From Buxus sempervirens (taxonomy: Eukaryota > Streptophyta > Magnoliopsida > Buxales > Buxaceae): a stretch of DNA of 64,000 nucleotides. Below are positions 54,214-64,000 of this stretch, piece after piece. How positions within the stretch are numbered: the first letter of the stretch is position 1; the number at the start of each line of letters is the position of its first letter. The notes below the pieces were generated by a model. It searched no databases, was not told the origin of the DNA, and was given only the letters and a program-made list of their open reading frames with translations. A program made the translations under genes and the position numbers. The DNA lies in assembly GCA_947561395.2 (NCBI GenBank), contig OX387185.1, positions 35,816,213 to 35,880,212 on the forward strand, written 5' to 3'.

Positions 54214-57200
54214 GGAAGCCATGTCTGTTTGCCAAACAAACGCAACTTCAAAAGTATAGGGAGTTTCCTCCCAATTGTTCATGATAAAAAAATCTGGAGC
54301 AGGGGTAATAACACAAGCCTGCTCCCCAAGCTCAGGGTCCGCATCCAAAATCACCAATACTGGGTGAGTTGCATTGCCCGCTTCTGCTGTAGGGTTTGAC
54401 CCAAATGGAACTTCTACTGCAGCCCAGTCAATGAAAGGTAGCTCATCTGCTCCTTCTTCTTGATTGCCTTCAGTCATGGCAAAGAAGGCTCCAACGTCCT
54501 CAAAAAAATCTCGCCCCTGTTCTGACCGCGGTCCAGGCTCACCCAATGCTTGTGGAGGTGAAGGTGGAACATATGGTTGCAAGGTTGGGGATTTGGGTTT
54601 TTGGAACGGGTTAATGTTATAATATGGAGGTTTGGATTGATCCTGAGGAGGAGACAACTGAATCATGTGAGAAAGCTTCGGAAAAGTTTCCCTAATGTGA
54701 GGGAATTTCATTTCTTCCAACTGCTTCTATCTTCTCCAATTTCTTGGCTTGGACCCCAATCCTGCTCTAGGGACTAGTTTCTTAACCTTTACTGGTTCTA
54801 TCCTTCCTTGTAGGTTAACTCCCAGACCTTTTCCCGGATGGAAATGGTACTTTCCGAGCACTTTCTTGACCATTTCCTCAGCACAAGTCAACCTCTCTTC
54901 TTTTTCCTGATACCCCCCAGGTTTGAAATTAACAGTTTCAAACTGGAAAGAGTGAATTGTCATCTTGTTAGCAATCATTTCCATGTTTATGTAGGGTACA
55001 TCCAGGGACCACATGGGAGGAACCAAGTTTTCAGCTAGGACAGTAATCACCTTTTGCCCTCTAATATATTTGACTCTTTGGTGGAGGGTAGATGGTATAG
55101 CCCTAGCTGTATGAATCCACAGCCTTCCTAGGAGTAGGTTGAAGGCTGCAGGGATATCCATCACTTCAAATGTGATGTTAAAAATATACGGTCCAATAGT
55201 GACCGGTAGTTCAACCTCCCCTAGGGAGTATGTTTTAGAGCTGTCAAAGGCTCTTATGATTCTTCCATTTTGTTTGATTTTATTTTGCTCCAGACCGAAC
55301 TTAACAAATGTAATTAAGGGGCAGACATTCAGAGCCGACCCATTATCAATTAAAACCCGAACTATCATGCAACCCTTACTAAGCACAGCTATGTGCAAAG
55401 GATCAACATGATGGTACCCTACTGGGCTGATCTCGGTTTCAGAAAAAGTTATGACATTATGGGATAAAATCTGCCCAACCATCTTACCTAGTTGGTCTGG
55501 TTCAATATTTTTAGGCACATGTGCCCCTTGAAGTACTCTTAACAGAGAATCCCTATGTTTTTCAGAATTCAACAATAATCCCAGAATTGAGATCTGGGCA
55601 GGGACTTTGTTCAACTGCTCGACAACATTGAACTCACTCTTTTTGATGATTTTAATGAGGTCAGCAGCCTCACTGTCAATTACCTGGGGGGCATCTTCCT
55701 CCACCTTAGCCTTTCCTTTATTTTTCTCATTCTCGGCTTCTGCCTTTTCTTTCTCGGTCTCCTTTTGTTTTTCTCCCACACCTACACATTTTCCTGACCT
55801 CATCATGAGGTTCACTTCTTTCTTGCTTTCTGCCTCAGCTGCAGGGGATGTGGTGGTTAAGGCTTCGCTGTAGTTCCATAGTACAGCCGATTCAGAGCGA
55901 GAAGGCTTAGGGACATTTATCACTAGTGGGGGAAGTTTGGTCCTGGACGGGGAATTCTAAGTAAGAGGAACATCAACAACCAATGGTGGTTTTGATGGAG
56001 GTGGTGAAGAATGGGTGGATGGATTGCAATTGATAACCAAAGGCGGTTTGCCTATATTTATTTGGGCCATGAGAGATGAGACCCGGTCCAAAGAGGAACT
56101 AATGTTCTCAGCAGCACGATCTTTCCCTTTTGAAATCACGTTTATTCCTTTATCCCTATTTCTTCTGTCAAAATAAACTTTGACCGTTGTCCCTATAGGA
56201 GCAATTAACTGGGATGGGTCAAAGGTTATTTTATCCGAAGAAATGACCCCTATGACATTAGATGGGCCTGCCCCATGATGCTGAGGCAAAGGTTTTTGTC
56301 CAATATTTGTTCTAGGAGGATTGGGAGCCCCTGTATTGAAAGACAGGGTATTCTAATCAAGCAAATCCTGAATGGCGTGTTTCAAGGGCCAACACTTGTC
56401 AGTAGGGTGCCCAGGTGCACCCATGTGGAAATCACAAGTGGTGGAGGGGTCAAAATTTCTCCCCTTGGATGCATTCGGATTTGGCACTCTTAAAGTGATA
56501 TATCCTGCTTGCAACAAAGTGGGCAGCAACTGAGATGGAGACATTGGAATAGGGGTGAAAACCCTATTTCTCCTTGCTGCAAAATAGGCATCACTTTCCT
56601 CCTTAGTAAAAGCCCTCTTTTGGTCTGATGGTGCTGCTGGAACATTAACCCTCATGGGGGCCTAGGTAGATGGAGTGGATGGAGTAGGAAAATGAGCGGG
56701 TATGTTAATTTGTATGGGCTTGTTAGGGCCAGAGGGCGACTGTACCATGTTTACCTCCCCCTCTTTCTTTTTCCCATTCTTTTTCAACCCACTTCCTTTC
56801 TTCAGATCGGGGTTCTGCTGACTGAACATAGCAGAATGGTCAATTATTTTACCTGACCTGATCCCGTCCTCGATTCGGTCGGCCACTTGTACCATAGCCG
56901 CAAAATTAGTGGTGGTCTGACCCACCAGGTGGCTGTAGAATGGTTGACCCAGTGTACTAATGAAAGTGGAGATCATCTATTGCTCCAACATAGGTGGCCT
57001 GACCTGAAAGGCACTCTCCCTCCATCTCTTGGCATACTGCCTTATAGATTCATCCCTTCCCTTACTCATTCTCATTACATCGTACCTATCTGGCACGATC
57101 TCTGAATTAAGCCTGTATTGAGCTAGGAAGGCATCTGCTAGGTCCTTCCATCTTCTGATCTTTCCATGGTCCAAGGTGGCAAATCACCTCAAAGCAGTTC

Positions 57201-57765
57201 CAATTAAGCTCCTTTGAAAGAGCTGAATCAGTATGCCCTCATCCCCACCGAACTGGCATAGGGCACCGCAGTATAACTTCATATGGCTCATGGGGCAACC
57301 AGTGCCATCATATTTGTCCAGGTCTGGGCACTTGAACTTGACTGGCAGGTTAACATTAGGGTATAGGCACAAGTCTTCAAAGTTGGTGCCTCCAAAGTTG
57401 TTCACCCCTTTTACCTCCCTCAGCTCATCTTGGATCATTTCCAGTCGGTGCATGAATTTCCTTTCAACCTCCTCCCTCATTCTCTCCTTTTCTTTTTCTT
57501 TCTCAGACTCAACTGTCTCATCCCTGATCAGTATAGGTTCAGGGGTGGGTTCATAAATGGGTTCAGGCATAGGTTGAACCGGAGGTGGAACGTTGATTTG
57601 GGGTGGAGGTGCTTGGTTGGAAGTGGATGTTTGGTTCTGGGCTTGCATTTATTGAGCCTGAACCGCCAGTAAGTTCTCCAGCATTCGAGCAAGTCCTGCC
57701 ACTTGTTCCTGTAGCAGGGCTACGTCTGGGTTAGGAACATCGGCTTCATTCTCAATGGAATTCAT
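54196..57765 (-). pseudogene. gag-pro: gag-pro of element E, multiple stops
   Basis: Start ATG at 57765. Gag core around 57350-56830, CHHC knuckle near 56440-56395, protease D-N-G-S near 55345 and LLLGR near 55140, then a G-patch-like segment near 54840. Stops at 57649, 57184, 56977, 56662, 56353, 55957 and 54727 break it. That at 56353 is a TAG at a Gln codon of A/B; 57184 is a TGA for Trp. The protease reading frame itself is open in this copy. Confidence 0.9.
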
Positions 57766-57984
57766 GGTTCGAGCTCTTGATCTAGTTATAGGAGCTATGG
57801 TTGCAAGTTTATTGGTACCTGGAAAAATAAAGAAAAATATCAGTACCAATTTAATCTCATTCACATACCTATGAATGCCTATGTGCAGGCTAGGTGAACA
57901 CGAGTTTGAATTTTTTTTCTTCTTTATTTGCTTTTTTTTAAAGAATTGTTGGAATATTCTAGGGCTTCCAACAGGTCCCACAAA

Positions 57985-58885
57985 AAAAGAAAAGGATCTG
58001 AAATTCAAAGGCTTGCAGAGGCCCAGGGATATTTTTGAAAAAAAGTCTGAAATTCAAAGACTTTCAGAGGCCCAAGGATTTTTTTTTTTTTGAAAAAAAT
58101 CTGAAATTCAAAGGCTTTCAGAGGCCCAAAGATTTTCTGAAATTCAAAGGCTTTCAGAGGCCCAATGGTAAAGTCTAAAATTCAAAGGCTTTCAGAGGCC
58201 CAAAGATTTTCTGAAATTCAAAGGCTTTCAGAGGCCCAATGGTAAAGTCTGAAATTCAAAGGCTTTCAGAGGCACAAGGGTTTTTGAAAAAAGTCTGAAA
58301 TTCAAAGGCTTTCAGCGGCCCAATGGTTTTTGAAAAAGGTCTGAAATTCAAAGGCTTTCAGAGGTCCAAGGGTAAAGTCTAAAAGTCAAAGGCTTTCAGA
58401 GGCCCAAATAAAAAATCTGAAATTCAAAGGCTTTAAGAGGCCCAGGGGTATTTTTGAAAAAGGTCTGAAATTCAAAGGCTTTCAGAGGCCCAAGGGTATT
58501 TTTGAAAAAGGTCTAAAATTCAAAGGCTTTCAGAGGCCCAAAGAAAAAGATCTGAAATTCAAAGGCTTTCAGGGGCCCAAGGGTATTTTTGAAAAAGGTC
58601 TTAAATTCAAAGGCTTTCAGAGGCCCAAAGAAAAAGATCTGAAATTCAAAGGCTTTCAGAGGCCCAGAGGAAAAAGATCTGAAATTCAAAGGCTTTTAGG
58701 GGCCCAGGGGTAAAGTCTGAAATTCAAAGGCTTTCAGAGGCCCAAAGAAAAAGATCTGAAATTCAAAGGCTTTCAGAGGCCCAAAAATTTTTGAAAAAAA
58801 GTCTGAAATTCAAAGGCTTTCAGAGGCCCAAAAATTTTTGAAAAAAAGTCTGAAATTTAAAGGCTTTCAGAGGCCCAAAGATTTT
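57985..58885 (-). repeat. Tandem array of about 40-46-bp units upstream of gag (E)
   Basis: About 21 irregular units, each with CTGAAATTCAAAGGCTTTCA and GAGGCCCAA and a variable GAAAAA-type insert. It occupies the place of the 75/76-bp arrays of A and B but is unrelated in sequence. One relic (GGAATATTCTAGGGCTTCC near 57950) of the A/B unit survives at its edge. Confidence 0.92.
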
Positions 58886-59037
58886 TTTTAGATTTTTTTT
58901 GTTTCACATTTTTATTATATATTTTTTTTAATTTTTTTGAAGCATTTTATTCCAACTCATTTCCCTTTATCATCACTTAAAGGTTAAAGGAACAAGATTT
59001 GGTAGGAAAAAACTGTTTAAAAATTATTTTTCCACGA

Positions 59038-59144
59038 AAACCGCATATATAATACGGTCTGGCCTTGCCCGCATTTAAATTGCGAGCAAGACGTGACCGT
59101 ATAGCCAACACGGGCGAGCCCAGCCCGTATAATAAGTGCGGTTT
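59038..59144. promoter_or_regulatory. Four-dyad cassette in leader of E (28-bp period)
   Basis: Dyads with 8-bp arms and 7-bp spacers start at 59038, 59066, 59094 and 59122, exactly 28 bp apart. Arms are variants of GCCCGTA, 5 to 7 of 8 positions paired. Weaker individually than in A/B, but the period is exact and matches the LTR cassette. Confidence 0.7.
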
Positions 59145-60370
59145 ACGGGGCTCTTTTCTGTTTTTCAGTTTTTACATGATTTGATCATTTTGATTGCTCA
59201 TCCAAACATACGGTTCACCCTTGCTAGGCTTCTAAACTGTCCCAAAGTGGACTTTGACCTATTTGCAAAAATACATGTTTAAGAGGGCACATGTTCCCTC
59301 CAAATTAACACCATATTCAACAGTATGGTACCCTTTTGTTGCCTCTTGTATGAACATTGGGTAGGATTGATTCTGACCAGAGTTAAAAACTCTTCCTATG
59401 GGTTACACCAATTTTAGGATACATGCCTATTTGGGACCAATTTTATCCCAAACCGATGGACACCATGACACCCTTATGACATGAAAATAATGTAAAAGTT
59501 AGGGTTACCTTGTTTACCTTCAATATGGCATCCGCATTATGCCTTGGCTTGCGAACCATGCAAACGGCCTTCCCACAATTACAAACCCATATCCCCACGT
59601 AATTGTGTATTTTAGCCAAAAACGTGTATCTCCACCTTCAAGCGTAGAGGCTTTGGGTTTTGGCTTAATGGCAACTTAGCACTCAAGCCTAGTGATGACC
59701 AGAATCAAATCACGGATCCACGTTATCATCACATCATTGGCTCAAAGTTCTAAGGTGAATGTTTTCACTTTCGCTTTCCGAAGTATCAACCTCATTGCGC
59801 CAAGCTACACACATTCGGGTTCAACTTCCTATAGGTTATAGGTAGGCTGTGTAAAATAAAATATGCACAGTGCATATGTAAAATTTGGGTACATTCACAA
59901 CGTTCTAAACCCTTGCCACTCTTTTCGTATCCATGCATATACAAACCAAGGCATAATAGGAAAGCATATTTAAAGTAAACAAGTAAACAAAGCAATCCTA
60001 TAGCACCTAAACATGCTTAACAAAATCACCCCAAACATGCAAACATATGATCATGTTATACAGCCAAAATACATCATGGAGAACATGCTGAAAATCAAAA
60101 CATACTATTATAAAAATATAGCAAGAAATAAGCACGGTCCAGCAAAACGAACCCCCCTACGCATGCATCTAGAAACAATCCTATAAATCATAATTGAATA
60201 TGTTTCTACCCCCATGCTTTTAGGCAATAAATCAGATTTAAAACATACCCATATGCTTAGGAACACAAAATAGCAAACAAAACCATAGAACATATCAAAC
60301 ATGCTAAAAATAGCAAGCAGAACAAAAACACCAAAACATGAACAAAAACTAAAAGGTTGAAATCCACAAA
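59145..60370 (-). other. Untranslated leader of element E
   Basis: AT-rich; blocks near 59550-59850 are shared with the leaders of A and B (for example around the CGAAGT...GCGCCAAGCTACACAC segment). No gene seen. Confidence 0.65.
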
Positions 60371-60388
60371 TCCCCAGCAGAGTCGCCA
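60371..60388 (-). other. Primer-binding site of element E
   Basis: TGGCGACTCTGCTGGGGA on the minus strand, two bases inside the LTR; same primer as A and B. Confidence 0.88.
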
Positions 60389-60390
60389 GT

Positions 60391-62191
60391 TGTGAGACAT
60401 GGAAAAATCAATTCAATGACTTCGTAATCATCACACCAGATTGGTTAAAAAACACAGAGTCGCCACCATTCTGTTTAGGTGTGAATGGACACCAGAATCA
60501 TCAAATAAGCACAAAAAGGCAAATTTAGGGTAAAAATAACCCTAAAAAAAACAACCAGAGATGGGTAAGGGGATTAGGTTATGAACAGGGGAAGGTGTTA
60601 GGCACCCCTATTCATCCACACAAGGTGGTTGCCAGGTATTGTTCATGTTAAAATAAAGAAGGCTTGCTACAAAAATCATAAAAAAACACAAAAAGACAAA
60701 AGTGTATGGTTTTTTCATACAAATAACCTGATTGATTCAGAACTTTCAAACATGATCATACCATTCCTCGGGTTTCATGATTAAAATAAAATTGAGATAA
60801 AATCAAATAAAACCAATCTAAAGTGAAAACTTCAAAATTTTGGCTTCAAGTTAAATTCTAGAAATCTAGAAAAATATGATTTTTATGAAATATTGCAAAA
60901 TTAAACTTGAACAATCCAGGATATAGATATAACCCATATTTCACATTAGATCAAGAAATCAAAACCAAAAATACCCATGTTGATGAAGAACATCAAAAGG
61001 GGAGAACTTAGACTGCAGGGTCTTCTCTAGAAAGTGAAAAACGACTCAAAAACCATCTTATGAAACCCTAGAAGTTACTTTCAGGCTTCTGAATCCAGAT
61101 CTATCATACTGATTATGATGGATCCAGGATCTTAACCTAATATCACAAAAATCACGAAAACAGTGTTGTAGGTGCAAAAGTGTGAAACATCCAAATTTTA
61201 GAAAAAAGTGGGGATCTCATGCTATAAACATCATGGATTCATAGGATTCATTCAAATTCAAAATAAAACCATTAAAACATGATCAGGATATTCAAAGTAG
61301 CCATATCTCACAGATTAGAGTACATGGGGGTCTACCTTACGGATCCACCTGTTCTCTTTTCCCCTAGCTCTCTCTTCACGTTTTACGGCTAGAGAGGATT
61401 CTTGAGGTACTTGGAGATAGGTTTGGTGATACCAATACAATCAAAGACCTTATTCTAGAAAAAAAGAGAAAAACATATATAGGGTTCTATTCTAGGGATC
61501 CACCTGTTCCCCTTTCCCCTAACTCTCTCTTCACGTTTTACGGCTAGAGAGGAATCTTGAAGTACTTGGAGGCAGGTTTAGGAATACAAGTATATGTCAG
61601 GCCTTATTCTACAGCAATGGAGAAGATCCTATTATCTTTAGAATTAAAGACAGAAAATAAAAAGGAAAAGGGACTTACCTGGATTGAGCAAGCATAGCAG
61701 CAGGGATTCCTCTCTTCACTTGAAGCTCCTTAGACTTCAACATTTCATGGCTCTTTTGCTTAAGAATCTCACCTCTATTTATAAGCAAACCCAAGGGTAT
61801 GGCTGGTCCAGAGGGATATACCATGATCCACCAGATTGGATTGAAAATAAGGATAATGCCCATCCATGGCCAACAAGGATAATTCGAACGAATAAAAGAG
61901 ATAATTCGCTCATCTAAAGAGATATTGGAATGAAGATAAGGCTCAGAAATCGAGTAAGGATAAAATTCGCACAAATCTCCTGCGCCTGTAAATGCATTGC
62001 GGGCAGGTGGTGTCCGCATTCTCAATACGAGCACCGCATGCTCGTATAAAAATTTCGGGCGCGACCAGCCCGCAAGTACAATACGGGCACTGCTTAAATG
62101 TTTAAATTTTGTGCATTTTTGAGCTGTTTCAAATCCCAATTAATATTTTCAATTATTTTCTCATTTTGTAATGCAATTTGGGGTGTTTACA
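60391..62191 (-). repeat. 5' LTR of element E
   Basis: 1801 bp, plus-strand ends TGTGAGACATGG and GGTGTTTACA. In element orientation: dyad cassette (61983-62089), TATA complement at 61776-61783, then the CTTCACGTTTTACGGCTAG motif twice (61374-61392 and 61529-61547) within a duplicated block of about 155 bp. Confidence 0.9.
61983..62089. promoter_or_regulatory. Four-dyad cassette in LTR of E (28-bp period)
   Basis: Dyads start at 61983, 62011, 62039 and 62067, exactly 28 bp apart, the same layout as in the E leader. Arms resemble TGCCCGYA and its complement. It lies about 200 bp upstream of the LTR TATA box. Confidence 0.72.
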
Positions 62192-62196
62192 TTAAT
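62192..62196. other. Target site duplication of element E, right copy
   Basis: TTAAT, matching 48339-48343. Confidence 0.82.
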
Positions 62197-63295
62197 AACA
62201 AAAAATCATAAAAGTAACAAAAGTGTATGGCTTTTCATATGAATATCCCGATTAATTCAAAACTTTCAATATGATCACCATTCTAAGGGTTTCATGACTG
62301 AAATAAAATTGAGATAAAATCAAAGAAAACCAATCTAAAGTATAACTTGAAAAACTAGCTTTAAGCTAAACCATTAAAAGGGTAAAAAACCAGATTGAAA
62401 TCTCTTGATTAAAACATTGAAGAGTAAAGCTCTTTAGGGTACAGATATGATCCAAATCTCTCATTAGTGGAGAGATAGAACCCCAATCAACCCATGTTGA
62501 TGAAAAAAATCAAAAGGGAGAGTTTCGACCATAGGATCCTCTCTCCAAGATTAAAACAACTTCAAAATTACATCATGAAACCCTATAGGTTACTTTCAGG
62601 CTTTTGGTTTTAGATCTACCATATGGATCATGGTAGATCCAGAATCCTAGCCAAATATCACCAAAATCAAGAAAACAATGATGTAGGTGCAATATGTGTG
62701 AAAAACCAAAACTGTAGGAAGTAGGAATCTCATGCTATAAACAGCATGGATCCATAGGATTCCTCCAGATTCAGAAGAAAACATTTAAAACATGAACAGA
62801 GTAGTTAAAAGAAATCCATATCACAGATTACAGCATATAGGGGCCTATCCTACAGATCCACCTATTCTCTTTTCCCCTAGCTCTCTCTTCACGTTTTACG
62901 GCTAGAGAGGAGTTTTGAGGTACTTGGAGATAGGTTTGGGAATACAAACACAATCAAGTGGCCTTATTCTAGCAAAAAGAAAGAACATATTATAGGGTCT
63001 ATTCTAAGGATCCATCTGTTCTCTTTTCCCCTAGCTCTCTCTTCACCTTTTACGGCTAGAGAGGAGTCTTGAGGTACTTGGAGGCAGGTTTGGGGATACA
63101 AATATAAACTAGGCCTTATTCTACAGAAATGGAGAAGATTAAACTATTCAAAACAGAAAATAAAAGAGGAAAGAGACTTACTTGGATTGAGAAAGCAGAG
63201 AAGCAGGGGATCCCTTCTTCACTTGGAGCTCTTCAAGCTTCAGATTCTTGGCCCTTTGCTTGAGAAGAGGCCCTCTATTTATAGGCAAACCTAGG
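62197..63295 (-). repeat. Older E-family LTR G, right part
   Basis: Aligns with LTR E from about 60671 to the TATA region (TATA complement at 63276-63283), including both copies of the CTTCACGTTTTACGG block (62887; the second has one substitution). Similarity stops at 63295, before the expected dyad cassette. Confidence 0.78.
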
Positions 63296-64000
63296 TGTAA
63301 GCACCTCATTTTTGCGCTCCAGAAAAGCCAGAAATGCAACGTCCGGCTAAAAAGTCAAACCCTGAGGGGTGAAAAGTTGACCTTTCTTTCCAAATAAAAT
63401 TTGGCCACCTGGCTTTATCTCGATGGATAAAGAATCCCGACACGAGTCCAACACAACTGGGTTTGCAGGAATCGGAGTCCGGATGAAGGTTCTAAGGACG
63501 GTCAAACTTGAAGGAGAGCCGAGAGTTGACCTTTCCTCGATTTCCGTGCTGAATACCTTGATCTATACCATTGGATAAAGAATCTTGACACGGTTCCAAC
63601 GCAACTGGGTTTGCAGGAATCGGAGTCCTAATGAAGGTTCTAAGGGCAGTCAAACTTAAGGGAAGGCCAAAAGTTGACTTTTCCTCGGAATACGTGCTAA
63701 GTGATTAACCCCATGTCATTAAATAGAGGGCTCCGATACGAGTTTAACAGAATTGAGTTTGCACAAATCGGAGTTCGGATAAAGGAGATATGATCTGTCG
63801 AAGTTTCCGAGCAGCAAAGCCGAAAACTGCACACGTGGCGCAGGAACTGCACACGTGGCAGCCAACGCAGCAAAATATCTCAGGGACTAAATCTTAAATA
63901 TAAAAAATTCGTACGGGCGGTCCGTAGATATCCAAAAGGGTTAGATCGGTCAAATCGGTCGAATCGGTCAAGTCGAAGGGCAAATCCGTAATTTTTCGAT
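63296..64000. repeat. Start of a further LTR-like sequence with 149-bp tandem units
   Basis: TGTAAGCACCTC at 63296 could be an LTR start. Three units about 149 bp apart share ACTGGGTTTGCAGGAATCGG or variants (near 63455, 63604 and 63752). Continues past the window; family not recognised. Confidence 0.4.

Larger units (their letters stand above)
48344..62191 (-). mobile_element. Element E: decayed Tat-lineage element of a second family, containing F
   Basis: Minus-strand element nested in LTR G. 5' LTR at 60391-62191, PBS, leader, tandem array and gag-pro to the start of RT are present. The rest of pol and most of the 3' LTR are lost or replaced by element F and other fragments between 48571 and 53400. 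Coding identity to A/B is clear at protein level, but LTR and array differ, so it is a separate family. Confidence 0.85.

Noticed and set aside
57985..58885. CRISPR-like appearance (short repeats with variable inserts)
   Set aside because: Units are irregular, inserts are A-rich variants of one another, and the context is a plant retrotransposon leader; it is a degenerate tandem repeat.

Overview
The window is plant nuclear DNA made almost entirely of nested LTR retrotransposons. I see no host gene. The main elements are Ty3/gypsy of the Tat lineage (Ogre/Retand-like). The evidence is LTRs of 1.8-2.5 kb ending TGTAGACACC...GTCTCACA, a primer-binding site TGGCGACTCTGCTGGGGAC two bases after the LTR, a Gag with a CHHC knuckle, a D-N-G-S protease followed by a G-patch-like segment, an RT with YVDD, a degenerate RNase H followed by a second (archaeal-type) RNase H, and a DD35E integrase without a chromodomain. 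Gene structures with short GT-AG introns also point to a plant; the species cannot be read from the sequence.

Layout. Element A (+ strand) runs from before base 1 to 45432: 5' LTR end (1-1212), PBS, leader with a tandem array, gag-pro (3812-7059), then pol (29963-33992), antisense genes (34962-40306), 3' LTR (40775-43117), then a second PBS/leader copy and a truncated third LTR. Element B (- strand, 7065-29957) is inserted in A with a CCAGT target duplication. Its 2276-bp LTRs differ by only about 1%, and it is nearly intact. A solo LTR (C, 37398-39768, duplication GGATG) sits in an antisense gene of A. A fragment of the same LTR family (D, 45433-46910) borders A on the right. Then come about 1.1 kb of unassigned repeat-like DNA, a split older LTR (G), and element E (- strand, 48344-62191, duplication TTAAT), which is decayed and contains the 3' part of another Tat element (F, + strand, LTR 50933-53400). 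The right edge begins a further LTR-like sequence with 149-bp repeats.

How the parts work together. Between integrase and 3' LTR, A and B carry two genes in antisense to gag-pol: a plant mobile domain (PMD) protein with RG-rich tails, and a protein of the DUF7745 type with a C-terminal coiled coil. They have introns, and their promoters hold the same regulatory cassette as the LTR.

The most unusual signal is that cassette: four 23-bp inverted repeats (8-bp arms, 7-bp spacer) at an almost fixed 39-bp period. It occurs in the LTR upstream of the TATA box, in the leader, and before antisense gene 2; a two-unit version precedes antisense gene 1. In A and B the arm core is CCGG; in F it is CCGA/TCGG, changed in both arms. 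In E the arms are GCCCG-like and the four dyads recur every 28 bp, exactly 11 bp (about one helical turn) less. This looks like a family-specific protein-binding array co-evolving with its binder. The element-encoded PMD or DUF7745 proteins are candidates, by inference only.
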